From Novosphingobium endophyticum (GTDB lineage Bacteria > Pseudomonadota > Alphaproteobacteria > Sphingomonadales > Sphingomonadaceae): a DNA stretch of 64,000 bases. The stretch spans positions 1 through 64,000 of the forward strand of contig NZ_BMHK01000017.1 in the NCBI RefSeq assembly GCF_014640675.1. Direction: 5' to 3'. The notes under the pieces were generated by a model. The model did not search any database. It was not told the origin of the DNA and saw only the letters and a program-made list of their open reading frames with translations. A program made the position numbers and the translations under genes. Below are positions 26,544-35,959 of this stretch, one piece after another (the stretch's first letter is position 1; every line of letters begins with the position of its first letter).

Positions 26544-27146
26544 ATGTATCAAGAAAATTGTCATCTTTTTCTGGTTGACGACAATCAAAAAAGAAGAGCA
26601 GCAATAAGCTATGAAATGTCGAAACGGGGAATGTATGTTGTCCCCTTTGAGGATGTTGAGGAACTTGCCGCGCGCTGGCCAAATGATGGCATGGTTCTGG
26701 TTTCGGATGATACCGATAACGTCCCGAGACTGACCGAGCAGATGCTGAAGTCGGAAAAATGGCTTCCATTCATAGCATTTTCCGAACAGCCGGAAACGTC
26801 GCGTATCGTGCGCGCGGTGAACCAGGGCGCGGTTGGCTACAGCGATACCCCGACGGATGCGGAAAAATTCTGCAAGACGGTTGAGGAGGCGCGAGGCGCC
26901 ACCGACCGTATCGGGCATATCCGCGCCCGTGCGCTGAAGGCGAAGAAAGCCATCGCGGGCCTGACCAAGCGCGAGATGGAAGTCCTGGAAGGCCTTGCCG
27001 ATGGGCAGACCAACCGGGCGGTTGCCGAGCAATTGCATATCAGCCACCGCACCGTCGAAATTCACCGTGCGAACCTGCTGAACAAGCTGGGCGGCGTCGG
27101 AATCAACGCTGCCATACGCGTTCTCATAGAATCCAGGATTATCTGA
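26544..27146 (+). CDS. LuxR/FixJ-type regulator with degenerate receiver domain
   Basis: A 200-residue protein. A receiver-like N-terminal domain (about 6-118) is followed by a LuxR helix-turn-helix (about 138-182: LTKREMEVLEGLADGQTNRAVA and HISHRTVEIHRANLLNKLG). The acidic pair D12-D13 and a possible acceptor Asp55 (VLVSDD) are present. The conserved Lys-Pro of the last beta strand is replaced by T102-P103 (GYSDTP), so normal phosphorylation is doubtful. No histidine kinase is adjacent. The gene is lower in GC at its 5' end than its neighbours. Confidence 0.8.
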   Translation: MYQENCHLFLVDDNQKRRAAISYEMSKRGMYVVPFEDVEELAARWPNDGMVLVSDDTDNVPRLTEQMLKSEKWLPFIAFSEQPETSRIVRAVNQGAVGYSDTPTDAEKFCKTVEEARGATDRIGHIRARALKAKKAIAGLTKREMEVLEGLADGQTNRAVAEQLHISHRTVEIHRANLLNKLGGVGINAAIRVLIESRII

Positions 27147-27165
27147 TCCTGCTGCCCGGTGATCT

Positions 27166-27187
27166 CTCCCCCGGCACCGGGGGAAGA
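27166..27187 (+). terminator. GC hairpin after the LuxR-type gene
   Basis: TCCCCCGG pairs with CCGGGGGA across a short loop about 20 bp after the stop. There is no T tract, so it is only a weak terminator candidate. Confidence 0.3.
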
Positions 27188-27291
27188 GGCACTGCGGGTC
27201 GTGCCCGCCGCAAAGCCGTCGCTTGAGGCGAGGGTGGGGTAGCGGCAGGCTACCGGCTTCACGTTACTGGCGGATCCACCGTCGGTGAAGC

Positions 27292-27434
27292 GACGCTGTG
27301 CTGGTGGTACCGGTCGTCTCGGGCGAGAACCGGGCGCGCTCAGCGTGGGCATCCCCACGCCGCGCTTCACCTCCGAAGTCGAAGCACATGTCGCCGACCT
27401 CTTGCGCGATGGAGCCGGTTTCCTCGCGGGTTGA
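27292..27434 (+). pseudogene. Remnant of an IclR-family regulator, C-terminal end
   Basis: Across one frameshift (about 27337) this reads VLVVPVVSGENRA, then ALSVGIPTPRFTSEVEAHVA, then DLLRDGAGFLAG and TGA at 27432-27434. This matches the end of IclR effector domains, where a beta strand of the form AVPV..GRV.ALSV is followed by RFT and a final helix. Upstream sequence has stops in frame and no HTH, so only about 45 codons survive. It lies in a 338-bp gap beside catabolic genes (an SDR and an SMP-30 protein) that such a regulator would typically control. Recognition is by pattern only. Confidence 0.5.
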
Positions 27435-27484
27435 CGTCGCGGCGGTAGACGCTGAACGCCTGGTATGGGCAGTGCCTGTCGGGA

Positions 27485-28366
27485 TCACCGGATGACGACG
27501 GGGTAGGGTACGTGCGGTGCCACCTTGTGCGTTTCGCGGCAGGAGGGCGGTTGCCGCCCGCCTTCATCCCTGATGCCATATTTGACGGCAAGCTCGGCGC
27601 CGATCAGCGTCTGCCCGCTCAGGGCGGTGAGGCCCGCATCCTTGTAGAGTGCCCAGATGACGTGGCCGGTGAATTCGGGCGTTTCGATCTGCCCGCGCAG
27701 GTGGCCGTACTTTTCCTCGTCGGCGGCAATGATCGCCTTGAGCCGGTCGGTAGCCAGCGCGCCCATCCAGATCGACACCGAGGCGACATCGGCCCCGGCG
27801 TTCCTGAAATCGACATCCATGTCGAACGCCATCTTGTCGATGCCGGCCTTGTGCGCGCCATAGGCCGGCCCCATCGAATAATGCGCCGCGCCCGAGGCAG
27901 AGGTGAACGCGATCAGCCCGTGGTTCTGCCGGACCATGATCGGAGCGGCCAGCCAGCTTGCGACATAGCTGCTGCGAACGCCGACATCGATCATGTCCGC
28001 AAGTTTCAGCGGCTTTTCCCAGAAGTTGCCCGGCGCGCTCAGTTCGTCGTGGACCGCTGCGGCATTGTTGACGAGGATGTCCAGTCGGCCGTGCTCAGCC
28101 ACGACTTGCTCGAACAGCGCCTTGACCTGCTCGTCGTCGGCATGGTCGCAGCGCGCCGCGATCCCCTTGCCGCCCGCGGCGGTCACGGCATCGGCCGTCT
28201 CGTAGATGGTCCCCGGCAGCGGATGATCGCTTGCCTTCGCGGAGCGGCCGGTAACATAGACCGTGGCGCCGTGGCTGCCGAGCGCAATGGCTATGCCCCG
28301 GCCGGCCCCCCGGCTGGCTCCGGTCACGATCGCGACTGTCGGCGTGCTGGAGGTATTCTGGGGCAT
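27485..28366 (-). CDS. SDR-family oxidoreductase
   Basis: A 293-residue classical short-chain dehydrogenase. The cofactor motif is TGASRGAGRGIA, followed by LVNNAA, a catalytic Ser in AFTSASGAA and the Tyr/Lys pair in YGAHKAGIDKM. Arg after the glycine motif (YVTGRSAK) suggests NADP(H). Substrate unknown. It is a paralogue of the SDR at 45695, sharing the unusual YVTGR...LPGT stretch and CDH-A/G-DDE block. It ends with the GRQPPS..THKVAPH tail common in this subfamily. Followed on the same strand by nothing recognisable; the SMP-30 gene lies upstream, 55 bp away. Confidence 0.85.
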   Translation of the reverse strand: MPQNTSSTPTVAIVTGASRGAGRGIAIALGSHGATVYVTGRSAKASDHPLPGTIYETADAVTAAGGKGIAARCDHADDEQVKALFEQVVAEHGRLDILVNNAAAVHDELSAPGNFWEKPLKLADMIDVGVRSSYVASWLAAPIMVRQNHGLIAFTSASGAAHYSMGPAYGAHKAGIDKMAFDMDVDFRNAGADVASVSIWMGALATDRLKAIIAADEEKYGHLRGQIETPEFTGHVIWALYKDAGLTALSGQTLIGAELAVKYGIRDEGGRQPPSCRETHKVAPHVPYPVVIR

Positions 28367-28421
28367 TTGCGTACCTTCTTTCAGGGTGGATGGGGGCGCA
28401 GGCGCGTGGCGCCCTATCGCG

Positions 28422-29321
28422 CTAGGTCAGGTCGAACCGCGCCGGCGGGATCTTCATGCCGGGCACGTCGGAGCGGCCCCGGAAAAGAAAGGAATTCCTG
28501 CCCGTCAGTCCGCCGCCTTCCTTGAGCGTGTCACCGGCGTCGGAAGGGACTGTGTTGATATAGATGTCGCGCATGTTCGCGCCGGCGAAACGCGCCTGGG
28601 TAATCGATCCCGCCGGCGTTTCGAAGCGTTCCAGTTCCTTGCCTTCGGGCGAAAGGCGCGTCAGGAAACCGGAGCGAAAGCCGGTGATCCATACATTGCC
28701 CTCGGCATCGAGGATCATGCCGTCGGCATCCTCCTTTTCAAGGAAGAGCCTGCGGTTGTTCAGGCTCAGGTCGTCGCCGACGTCGAAAGCCCAGGTCCCG
28801 CGAAAGGTGTCGTTGCAATAGAAGCGCCGGCGCGCGGGATCGAACATGAGGCCGTTGGTGAAGCCGATGTCTTCGGCGAGCCTGACCGCGTGGCCTGCGG
28901 TCGTGAGGCGGTAGATTGCGGTCGGCCGGGCCTGCTCGCCGCCGATCACGCTCTCGATGTCGAGAGTGCCGAAGAATATGCCGCCGGTTCCGTCGGGCAC
29001 CATCTCATTGACGCCGTTGGCCGGCTTGCCGTCAATTTCGCGAAGCAGCCAACCGGACCTACCGCTGTCCGGATCGTTCCACATGATCCCGCCCTGGCCA
29101 GTCGACAGGACGCGTCCGTCCGCGTTCATCAGCGCGCCCCCGGTCCACATACGCTGTTCGTTGAACGAGGCGACTTTCGTGCCATCCGGCTTCACGCCGT
29201 GGATGCCGCCCGCCATCACGTCGCTGTACCAGATCACGTCGCGTTCGTGATCAACCGCGAGGCCTTCCAGGTAGATGCCCGAGGCGATCTTCGTGAAGGC
29301 GGCAGCATCTGTCTGCGTCAT
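28422..29321 (-). CDS. SMP-30/gluconolactonase-family beta-propeller protein
   Basis: A 299-residue six-bladed propeller of the SMP-30/Gnl/LRE family, typically a calcium-dependent lactonase. Repeats of the W-Y-S-D / G-G-I-F-F-G-T / F-T-N-G-L-M-F-D kind are visible, with metal-ligand candidates in YLEGLA (Glu), NGVNEMV (Asn) and the DG motifs. It probably shares a transcript with the SDR 55 bp downstream; lactonase plus SDR suggests oxidation of an alcohol or sugar-like compound, which is inference. Start ATG 29321 fits MTQTDAAAFTKIA. Confidence 0.82.
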   Translation of the reverse strand: MTQTDAAAFTKIASGIYLEGLAVDHERDVIWYSDVMAGGIHGVKPDGTKVASFNEQRMWTGGALMNADGRVLSTGQGGIMWNDPDSGRSGWLLREIDGKPANGVNEMVPDGTGGIFFGTLDIESVIGGEQARPTAIYRLTTAGHAVRLAEDIGFTNGLMFDPARRRFYCNDTFRGTWAFDVGDDLSLNNRRLFLEKEDADGMILDAEGNVWITGFRSGFLTRLSPEGKELERFETPAGSITQARFAGANMRDIYINTVPSDAGDTLKEGGGLTGRNSFLFRGRSDVPGMKIPPARFDLT

Positions 29322-29773
29322 GGCTCTCTCTCCGCAGACCAACTGAGTTGGCGGGCGAGTTCAAGTCAAGCGGAGCGGCCGCCGCCGGCGACACATTGCC
29401 CCCGCGATGGCGCTGGGCTGCCTCGGCGCTCTTGTCGTTTGCCACGCGCGGAACGTTGTTTCCGCTCAGGCGCGGCCGACATTGCTGCCATGAGATTGGA
29501 TGTTGCCTGATACGGAAATTTCATTACGAACGAAAGCGGCAGGGACTTGCATCGTCAGGTACGCAACCTGAGGCATGAACGCATCGTTATATTACCGCTT
29601 GTGGGATGAAATGCCGGTTGAATACCTTTTAAATGCCTTGGCGTTCGAGGAGGTGGAATTCCGGAGAACGGCCGGTGCCGGCACGTAATTCCGGTTCTAC
29701 TATACCCTGATCGGCCGCATCGCGCCGGGAGAAGCGTGTTGCGGCCGTGTCAGGTGATTTTGCGGAGAGAAAC
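29322..29773. other. Divergent intergenic region, 452 bp
   Basis: Between the SMP-30 gene and the NAD-GDH gene. The centre (about 29500-29640) is AT-richer, with a GAAATTTC palindrome near 29516-29523, and probably contains both promoters. No gene, RNA or mobile element is recognised. Confidence 0.4.
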
Positions 29774-32700
29774 ATGAGCGCAGGCGAAGTGTCCGTAGCT
29801 GGCAAGACGCGAGCGAAGTCGGCCGCGCGCGGGTATTCGGGGAGGCTCGAGGAAGCAATCGCGGAGCGCATTCGCGACTCTCTGCTGCCCGGAGACGGTC
29901 CCTCGGATGCTGCCTGGATCGATGAGGCCGCGCGCACGCTGCTCTCCGCCGCCGAGGTGCGTCAGCCCGGCGAAGCCGCCGTCGACCTGACTTCCGCCAG
30001 CGAGGAGCGGCGCTTCCTGCGCATTGCGCTGATCAACGATGACATGCCGTTCCTGGTCGATTCGGTGGCGGCGGCAATCGCCGAGGCCGGGCTGGTGATC
30101 GACCGTCTCGCCCACCCCGTCCTGCCGGTGCGCCGCAATGCCAGGGGAGAGCTCGAGGGCCTGCCCGAAGGGGGGGCAGGGGAAACCATTCGCGAATCGA
30201 TGATCTACATCGAAACGGCACGCGTCGATGCGCGTCAGCGGCGCGCGCTGTTGCGCTCGCTGGAAGCGACACTGGCCGACGTCCGCAGCGCCGTGGCCGA
30301 CTGGCCGCGCATGGTCGAGGCCATGCTGGCCGACGCCGAGCGGGTCGAGGATACCGAAGGCGCCGACCTGCTGCGCTGGTTCGCGGACGGTATGCTGACG
30401 CAGCTCGGCCATGTCACGCGCCGGCGCGACGGCAGCCACGGGCAATTGCTCGGCGTATGCCGCCGGGGCAGCAGGGACATTCTCTCCGCCGCGAGCTACG
30501 AGAGCGCCTTCGCCGAGTTCGACCGGCAGGTTGCCGCCGGCGACGTGCGCGCGCCGATGGTGATCAAGGCCAATCGCATGGCCAGCGTGCATCGCCGCGT
30601 GCCGATGGACCTGTTCCTCGTGCCCGTCGTCAACGAGGGCAAGGTCACGGCGCTTTCAGTCCATGCCGGCATCTGGACGAGCGCGGCGCTGGCGGCGCCG
30701 CCCGAACGTGTTCCGCGCCTGCGCCTGCAGCTTCGCGAACTGGCCGGCAAGCTCGGATTCGATCCCAACGGGCACACGGGCAAGGCTCTCGCCCACGCGC
30801 TGACCACGTTGCCGCACGATCTCCTCATGGGGCTGGGAGAGCACGACGTAGAGCGGCTGGCGACGACGATGACGGGTCTCGTCGACCGGCCGCGCCCGCG
30901 CCTGCTGGTCACCGGTGCGCCGCTTTCGCGCCATCTCTTCGTCTTCGTCTGGCTGCCCCGCGACATGCTTTCGACGCAGATGCGCCGCCGCATCCAGGCC
31001 ATGATCGAGGAGGCCGCCGAAGCGCCCACGCTCGACTGGAGTCTGCAGGTCGAGGCCGGCAACCTTGCGATGCTGCGCTACACGCTGGACATCCGCGAGG
31101 GGGGCTATGCGCTGGATGAAGACGCGCTCGACCAGCAATTGCAGGTCATGCTGCGCGGTTGGACCGAGGCGGTCGAGGCGGCGCTGGCGCAGTCGATGGA
31201 TCCGGCACGCGCCGCAGCCATTGCCGGCCGCTATGCCGACGCTTTCCCGATGTCCTACCGCAGCGAAGATGGCCCGGTGGAAGCGGCCATCGACATTTTG
31301 CACATGCGCAAGGTCGTCGTAGGCGAGGCGGTAGAGGGCGAGCACCGCCACGGCCTGCGCGATGCACGGCTCTATCGGCACGCCGGCGACGACGCCGATC
31401 GTCTGCGGCTGAAGATTTACCAGGCCGAGGGCAGCCTGCCGCTGTCGGATGCGGTTCCGGCGCTCGAGAACTTCGGCTTCCGGGTGCTTGCCGAAGTGCC
31501 GACCTCGCTCGAGAACGGCCGGATCGGGACTATCCACGATTTCACGCTGGCGCTGCCCGTCGGCCGCGACGTCGGTGAAGTGCTGGGCCTGGCGCCGACG
31601 ATCGAGGACGCGCTGTGCGGCGTGCTCAACAATGAGGGCGAGAACGACGCGTTCAACAGGCTCGTGCCGGGGTTGGGCCTCTCCAAGCGCGAGGCGAACT
31701 GGCTGCGGGCCTTGTATCGCTATTTGCGGCAGGGCGGCACGCACTTCGGCATCGCTACCGCCGTCGACGCTCTGCAGTGCGCGCCGAAAGTGACGCTGGC
31801 GATCGTGGATCTGTTCCGCGCGGTCCACGATCCGGCTTTCGGCGGTGACCGGGACGAGGCACGACAGGACGCGGAAGAGGCGATCCGCGCCGGCCTGTTG
31901 GAGGTTACCGCGATCAACGACGACCGCCTGCTGCGCGCCTATCGCGATCTTGTGCTGGCGATGCTGCGGACCAATGCCTTTGCTTCGGCCGGACAGCTCG
32001 CGCTGGCCTTCAAGTTCGATTCCACGCTGGTCCCCGGCCTACCGAGGCCGCTGCCCTGGCGCGAGATCTTTGTCTATTCGCGGCGCGTCGAGGGCATCCA
32101 TTTGCGGGCTGGCCCCGTAGCGCGCGGCGGACTGCGCTGGTCCGACCGGCGCGATGACTACCGCACCGAGATTCTGGGCCTGATGAAGGCGCAGCGCGTC
32201 AAGAATGCCGTGATCGTGCCGACGGGCGCCAAGGGCGGATTCTATCCCAAGCAACTGCCCGATCCCGCGCTCGACCGCGCCGGCTGGGCCGCCGAGGGGC
32301 AGGCCTGCTACGAGGTCTTCATCGCGACGCTGCTCTCGATCACGGACAATATCGTGGCGGACAAGGTGGTGCATCCCGAGGATATCGTGATCCTCGATGG
32401 CGACGACCCCTATTTTGTCGTTGCCGCCGACAAGGGCACGGCAAAGTTCTCGGATATCGCCAACGGCATTGCCGCGTACCACGATTTCTGGCTCGACGAT
32501 GCTTTCGCCAGCGGCGGCTCGAACGGCTACGACCACAAGGCCATGGGCATCACCGCGCGCGGTGCATGGCTTTCGGTACAGCGCCACTTCCTCGAAATGG
32601 GCGTCGACGTCCAGAGCGAGCCGGTGCGCGTGGTGGGCTGCGGAGACATGTCGGGCGACGTCTTCGGCAACGGCATGCTGCTTTCGCGGGCGATCAGGCT

Positions 32701-34516
32701 CATTGCCGCTTTCGATCACCGCCATATCTTCATCGACCCCGATCCTGACCCGGCGCTGAGCTGGGCAGAGCGCAAGCGTCTGTTCGAACTGTCGCATTCG
32801 AGCTGGGACGACTACGACAAGGCGCTGATTTCCAAGGGTGGGGGCGTGTTTCCCCGCAAGCTCAAGTCGATCCCGCTGACGAGCGAAATGCGCGGCGCGC
32901 TGGGGGTCGAGGCAGAGGCGCTCGATCCGGACGCCCTGATCTCGGCGATCTTGTCCAGTCCGGCGGACTTGCTGTGGTTCGGCGGCATCGGCACTTACGT
33001 GAAAGCGGCGGGAGAGAACAACGTCGCGGTCGGCGATCCCGCCAACGATGCGCTGCGCGTCAGTGCCAGTGAACTGCGCGCCAAGGTGATCGGCGAGGGG
33101 GCGAATCTGGGTGTTACCCAGGCCGGGCGTATCGAGTTCGCCCTCAGGGGCGGGCGTATCAACACGGATTTCATCGACAATTCGGCGGGCGTCGACTGCT
33201 CGGACAACGAGGTCAACATCAAGATCGCTTTCGCCGCCGCCCGCCGTGCCGGCAAGCTGGCCGAGAAACGCCGCGTCGAACTTCTGCGCGAGATGACCGA
33301 CGATGTCGCCGAACTCGTGCTGGAGGACAACCGGCTCCAGGCTCTGGCGCTGTCGATCGCGGAGCGCGGCGGGGCAGCGGCGATGCCTTCGCATATCCGC
33401 CTGATCGAGATGATGGAAGAAAGCGGCAATCTTGACCGGCGCACCGAAGGCCTCGGCGACAACGAGGTGCTGAACCGCCGCGTGCAGGACGGGCGGGGAC
33501 TGACGCGGCCGGAACTTGCCGTGCTCCTCTCCAGCGGCAAGCTGATGCTGCAGGATGCAATCGAGAAGAGCTATCTTCCCGCCGATCCCACGCTTGGCGG
33601 TATGCTGCGCGAGGCTTTCCCGGAGCCGATGCAGGAGAAGTTCGGGCAATTCATCGCCGGCCACCGCCTCGCGGGTGAGATCGTCGCGACAAAGCTGGCC
33701 AATCGCATCGTCAACCGGCTGGGGATCGTCCATCCCTTCGAACTGGCCGAAGAGGAAGGCGTGGGCCTTGCGCAAGTCGCGGCGGCCTTCGCGCTGGCGG
33801 CGTGCCTGTTCGATCTCGATACGCTGTGGGAGCGGCTGGAGAACGCGCCGATGTCCGAAGGCGCGCGCCTTGCGCTGTTCGATCGTACCGCGATCGCGGT
33901 GCGCGGTCACATGGCGGACCTCTTGCGCGCAGGTGCGGGGCAGGTGCCGCCATCCGAGCTGGCGGAGCGCATCGGCAAGCATGTCGCGGCGCTCGCGATC
34001 GACACCGATGCCCTTCTCGGCGAGCGCACCAGAGCCTATTCGCAGGATCTGCGCCGCAGCCTGCTCGCTCTCGGGGCGCCGGACGCGGAAGCCGCGATGG
34101 TCACGCATCTGGTTGACCTCGATGGCGCGGTCGGGATCGCCGATCTTGCAGCCGAAACCGGCATTGACCCGCGGCGTCTGGTCGGCGCGTTCACCCGGAT
34201 CGGCGCGGGGCTGGGGCTGGACTGGGCACAGTCCAGCGCGGCCATGATGAGCCCGTCCGACCCGTGGGAGCGTCTGCTTGTTGCGGGGCTGGCCCGCGAT
34301 TTCCAGCAGATGCGTCTCGAATTCCTGCGCTCGCTGGCACGGGACAAGGCAGGCAAGGCCGACCCGATCGCGGCGGCGGAGGAGTGGGGGCGTCACCACA
34401 CCGCTTCGATCGCCGCATTCCGCGCGACGGTGGCGCGGGCGGAGAAGACCGTGCCGATCACCCCGGCCATGCTCGCGCAGATCGCGAGCCAGGCGCGCAA
34501 CCTGCTCGGTAGGTAG
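29774..34516 (+). CDS. gdhB: Large NAD-specific glutamate dehydrogenase
   Basis: A 1580-residue enzyme of the 180-kDa class (GDH_N plus catalytic core), which oxidises glutamate to 2-oxoglutarate and ammonia for catabolism. The core is near 770-1230: RAGPVARGGLRWSDRRDDYR, PTGAKGGFYPK, the EDIVILDGDDPYFVVAADKG block, and VVGCGDMSGDVFGNGML for NAD binding. Long N- and C-terminal regulatory regions surround it, as in the family. ATG 29774 follows a GGAGAG site; a GTG at 29747 is also in frame. The next gene, an Lrp/AsnC regulator, is convergent. It would drain glutamate from the arginine, phenylalanine and tyrosine pathways nearby. Confidence 0.93.
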   Translation: MSAGEVSVAGKTRAKSAARGYSGRLEEAIAERIRDSLLPGDGPSDAAWIDEAARTLLSAAEVRQPGEAAVDLTSASEERRFLRIALINDDMPFLVDSVAAAIAEAGLVIDRLAHPVLPVRRNARGELEGLPEGGAGETIRESMIYIETARVDARQRRALLRSLEATLADVRSAVADWPRMVEAMLADAERVEDTEGADLLRWFADGMLTQLGHVTRRRDGSHGQLLGVCRRGSRDILSAASYESAFAEFDRQVAAGDVRAPMVIKANRMASVHRRVPMDLFLVPVVNEGKVTALSVHAGIWTSAALAAPPERVPRLRLQLRELAGKLGFDPNGHTGKALAHALTTLPHDLLMGLGEHDVERLATTMTGLVDRPRPRLLVTGAPLSRHLFVFVWLPRDMLSTQMRRRIQAMIEEAAEAPTLDWSLQVEAGNLAMLRYTLDIREGGYALDEDALDQQLQVMLRGWTEAVEAALAQSMDPARAAAIAGRYADAFPMSYRSEDGPVEAAIDILHMRKVVVGEAVEGEHRHGLRDARLYRHAGDDADRLRLKIYQAEGSLPLSDAVPALENFGFRVLAEVPTSLENGRIGTIHDFTLALPVGRDVGEVLGLAPTIEDALCGVLNNEGENDAFNRLVPGLGLSKREANWLRALYRYLRQGGTHFGIATAVDALQCAPKVTLAIVDLFRAVHDPAFGGDRDEARQDAEEAIRAGLLEVTAINDDRLLRAYRDLVLAMLRTNAFASAGQLALAFKFDSTLVPGLPRPLPWREIFVYSRRVEGIHLRAGPVARGGLRWSDRRDDYRTEILGLMKAQRVKNAVIVPTGAKGGFYPKQLPDPALDRAGWAAEGQACYEVFIATLLSITDNIVADKVVHPEDIVILDGDDPYFVVAADKGTAKFSDIANGIAAYHDFWLDDAFASGGSNGYDHKAMGITARGAWLSVQRHFLEMGVDVQSEPVRVVGCGDMSGDVFGNGMLLSRAIRLIAAFDHRHIFIDPDPDPALSWAERKRLFELSHSSWDDYDKALISKGGGVFPRKLKSIPLTSEMRGALGVEAEALDPDALISAILSSPADLLWFGGIGTYVKAAGENNVAVGDPANDALRVSASELRAKVIGEGANLGVTQAGRIEFALRGGRINTDFIDNSAGVDCSDNEVNIKIAFAAARRAGKLAEKRRVELLREMTDDVAELVLEDNRLQALALSIAERGGAAAMPSHIRLIEMMEESGNLDRRTEGLGDNEVLNRRVQDGRGLTRPELAVLLSSGKLMLQDAIEKSYLPADPTLGGMLREAFPEPMQEKFGQFIAGHRLAGEIVATKLANRIVNRLGIVHPFELAEEEGVGLAQVAAAFALAACLFDLDTLWERLENAPMSEGARLALFDRTAIAVRGHMADLLRAGAGQVPPSELAERIGKHVAALAIDTDALLGERTRAYSQDLRRSLLALGAPDAEAAMVTHLVDLDGAVGIADLAAETGIDPRRLVGAFTRIGAGLGLDWAQSSAAMMSPSDPWERLLVAGLARDFQQMRLEFLRSLARDKAGKADPIAAAEEWGRHHTASIAAFRATVARAEKTVPITPAMLAQIASQARNLLGR

Positions 34517-34523
34517 CGCGCGC

Positions 34524-34985
34524 CTATTCCAGCGGCATCGCGCGGGTTTCCTTGATCGTTTCCAGCACGATGATCGACTTCACATCGCGTACGCCGGGAA
34601 TGCGCACGAGAGTCTTGAGCGTGATCTGCGAGAGGTGCTCCACGTCGCGGGCGATGACGTGGACGAGGTAGTCCATGTCCCCGGTCACCGCATGGCAGGC
34701 GATGACGTAGGGATTGCCGTGGATCGCCCGTTCGAAGCGCGAAATGTTGTCGTCGCTGTGCCCGTCGAGGTTGATGAGGACGTAGGCGTCAAGCTCGAAG
34801 CCAAGGCGGCGCGGGTCGAGAACCGGCTGGTAGCCAAGGATGACGCCTTCGTCCTCCAGGCGTTTGATCCGGCGGCTGACGGGCGTCGCCGACAGCGCGG
34901 CGCGTTCGGCAACCTGCGCGACGGGCATTCGCGCGTCTTCCTGAAGGGCGCCGATGATCTTGCGGTCGAATTCGTCGAGATGCAC
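34524..34985 (-). CDS. Lrp/AsnC-family transcriptional regulator
   Basis: A 153-residue regulator. The N-terminal winged HTH (LDEFDRKIIGALQEDARMPVAQ, AALSATPVSRRIKRLEDEGV) is followed by the AsnC/RAM ligand domain (about 65-145: HAVTGDMDYLVHVIARD). It is divergent from phhA with a 98-bp gap carrying an ATATCA-TG-TGATAT palindrome. It therefore most likely controls the phenylalanine/tyrosine genes and itself in response to an amino acid; inferred from layout. Confidence 0.9.
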   Translation of the reverse strand: MHLDEFDRKIIGALQEDARMPVAQVAERAALSATPVSRRIKRLEDEGVILGYQPVLDPRRLGFELDAYVLINLDGHSDDNISRFERAIHGNPYVIACHAVTGDMDYLVHVIARDVEHLSQITLKTLVRIPGVRDVKSIIVLETIKETRAMPLE

Positions 34986-35026
34986 GAATTACCTCGAAAT
35001 GGTGATGTGCTTGGTGGATTCCACTA

Positions 35027-35040
35027 ATATCATGTGATAT
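35027..35040. promoter_or_regulatory. Likely operator between the Lrp/AsnC gene and phhA
   Basis: ATATCA and TGATAT flank a central TG, giving a 14-bp inverted repeat 42 bp upstream of the Lrp-type gene start and 44 bp upstream of phhA. Position and symmetry suit an Lrp/AsnC operator controlling both directions. Confidence 0.5.
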
Positions 35041-35083
35041 GGATATAGCAATCGCACGAAAATAAACCGCGTGCCGTGATAAT

Positions 35084-35959
35084 ATGCACGGCATGAAGAA
35101 GCCTTGCACGCTGACCAGCCATAGCGGCCTTCGGGGAGAGTACGAGGGCGCTCGCGCCGACTATACCGTCGGGCAGGACTGGCGTGCCTATACGCCGGAA
35201 ATGCACGAGCGCTGGCGGCGGCTGCATGCGCGCCAATCCGCGCTGGTCAGGCGCTATGCCTGCAGCTCCTTTCGCAAGGGGCTGGCGCGGCTCGATTGCG
35301 CCGACGGGATTCCGCGCTTCGAGGATGCCAACGCCATCCTCGCTTCCGCGACCGGGTGGAAACTCGTCGCGGTGCCCGGCTTCATTCCGGACGAAGTGTT
35401 CTTCGATCACCTGGCGCACCGCCGCTTTCCGGTAACCCGGTGGATTCGCGAGGAGCATGAGCTCGACTACCTCGTCGAGCCCGACGTGTTCCACGACTTC
35501 TTCGGCCATGTCCCGATGCTGCTCGACCCCGCCATCGCCGATTTCCTGGAACTCTACGGCAAGGCCGGGGCGCGGGCGATGGCAATGGACGCGCTGCCGA
35601 TGCTGGCGCGCGTCTACTGGTACACCATCGAGTTCGGCCTGGTGCGCGAGGACGGTGCGCTCAAGGTCTTCGGCGCCGGGATCATCTCGTCGCACAGCGA
35701 GACTGTCTATGCGATCGAGGATCCGCGGGTCCTGCGCCTGCCGTTCGATCCCGTCCGGATCATGCGCACCGGGTACATGATCGACGAGTTTCAGAAGACC
35801 TATTTCGTGCTCGAAAGCCTGCCCCAGCTCATCGACAGCCTCGTGGATCTGGATTTCGGCCCGATCTACGAAAAATGGCGCGAGGCGCCTGCGCTGCCGG
35901 CGGGCGAATGCCTGCCCGGCGAGACTCCCTGCGATCCCAAACGCGAGACCGCTACATGA
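35084..35959 (+). CDS. phhA: Phenylalanine 4-monooxygenase
   Basis: A 291-residue non-haem iron, pterin-dependent hydroxylase turning phenylalanine into tyrosine. Iron ligands are His137 and His142 in FHDFFGH and Glu183 in YTIEFGL. It lacks the N-terminal ACT domain of animal enzymes, as expected. A second ATG at 35093 is an alternative start. Its stop overlaps the hppD start (ATGA), so the two are co-translated. A pterin recycling enzyme (phhB) is not adjacent. Confidence 0.94.
   Translation: MHGMKKPCTLTSHSGLRGEYEGARADYTVGQDWRAYTPEMHERWRRLHARQSALVRRYACSSFRKGLARLDCADGIPRFEDANAILASATGWKLVAVPGFIPDEVFFDHLAHRRFPVTRWIREEHELDYLVEPDVFHDFFGHVPMLLDPAIADFLELYGKAGARAMAMDALPMLARVYWYTIEFGLVREDGALKVFGAGIISSHSETVYAIEDPRVLRLPFDPVRIMRTGYMIDEFQKTYFVLESLPQLIDSLVDLDFGPIYEKWREAPALPAGECLPGETPCDPKRETAT

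Noticed and set aside
30656..31828. Minus-strand 390-codon frame within NAD-GDH
   Set aside because: Compositional shadow; no homology-like blocks.
32039..34399. 786-codon minus-strand frame inside NAD-GDH
   Set aside because: Antisense shadow of a confidently assigned gene.
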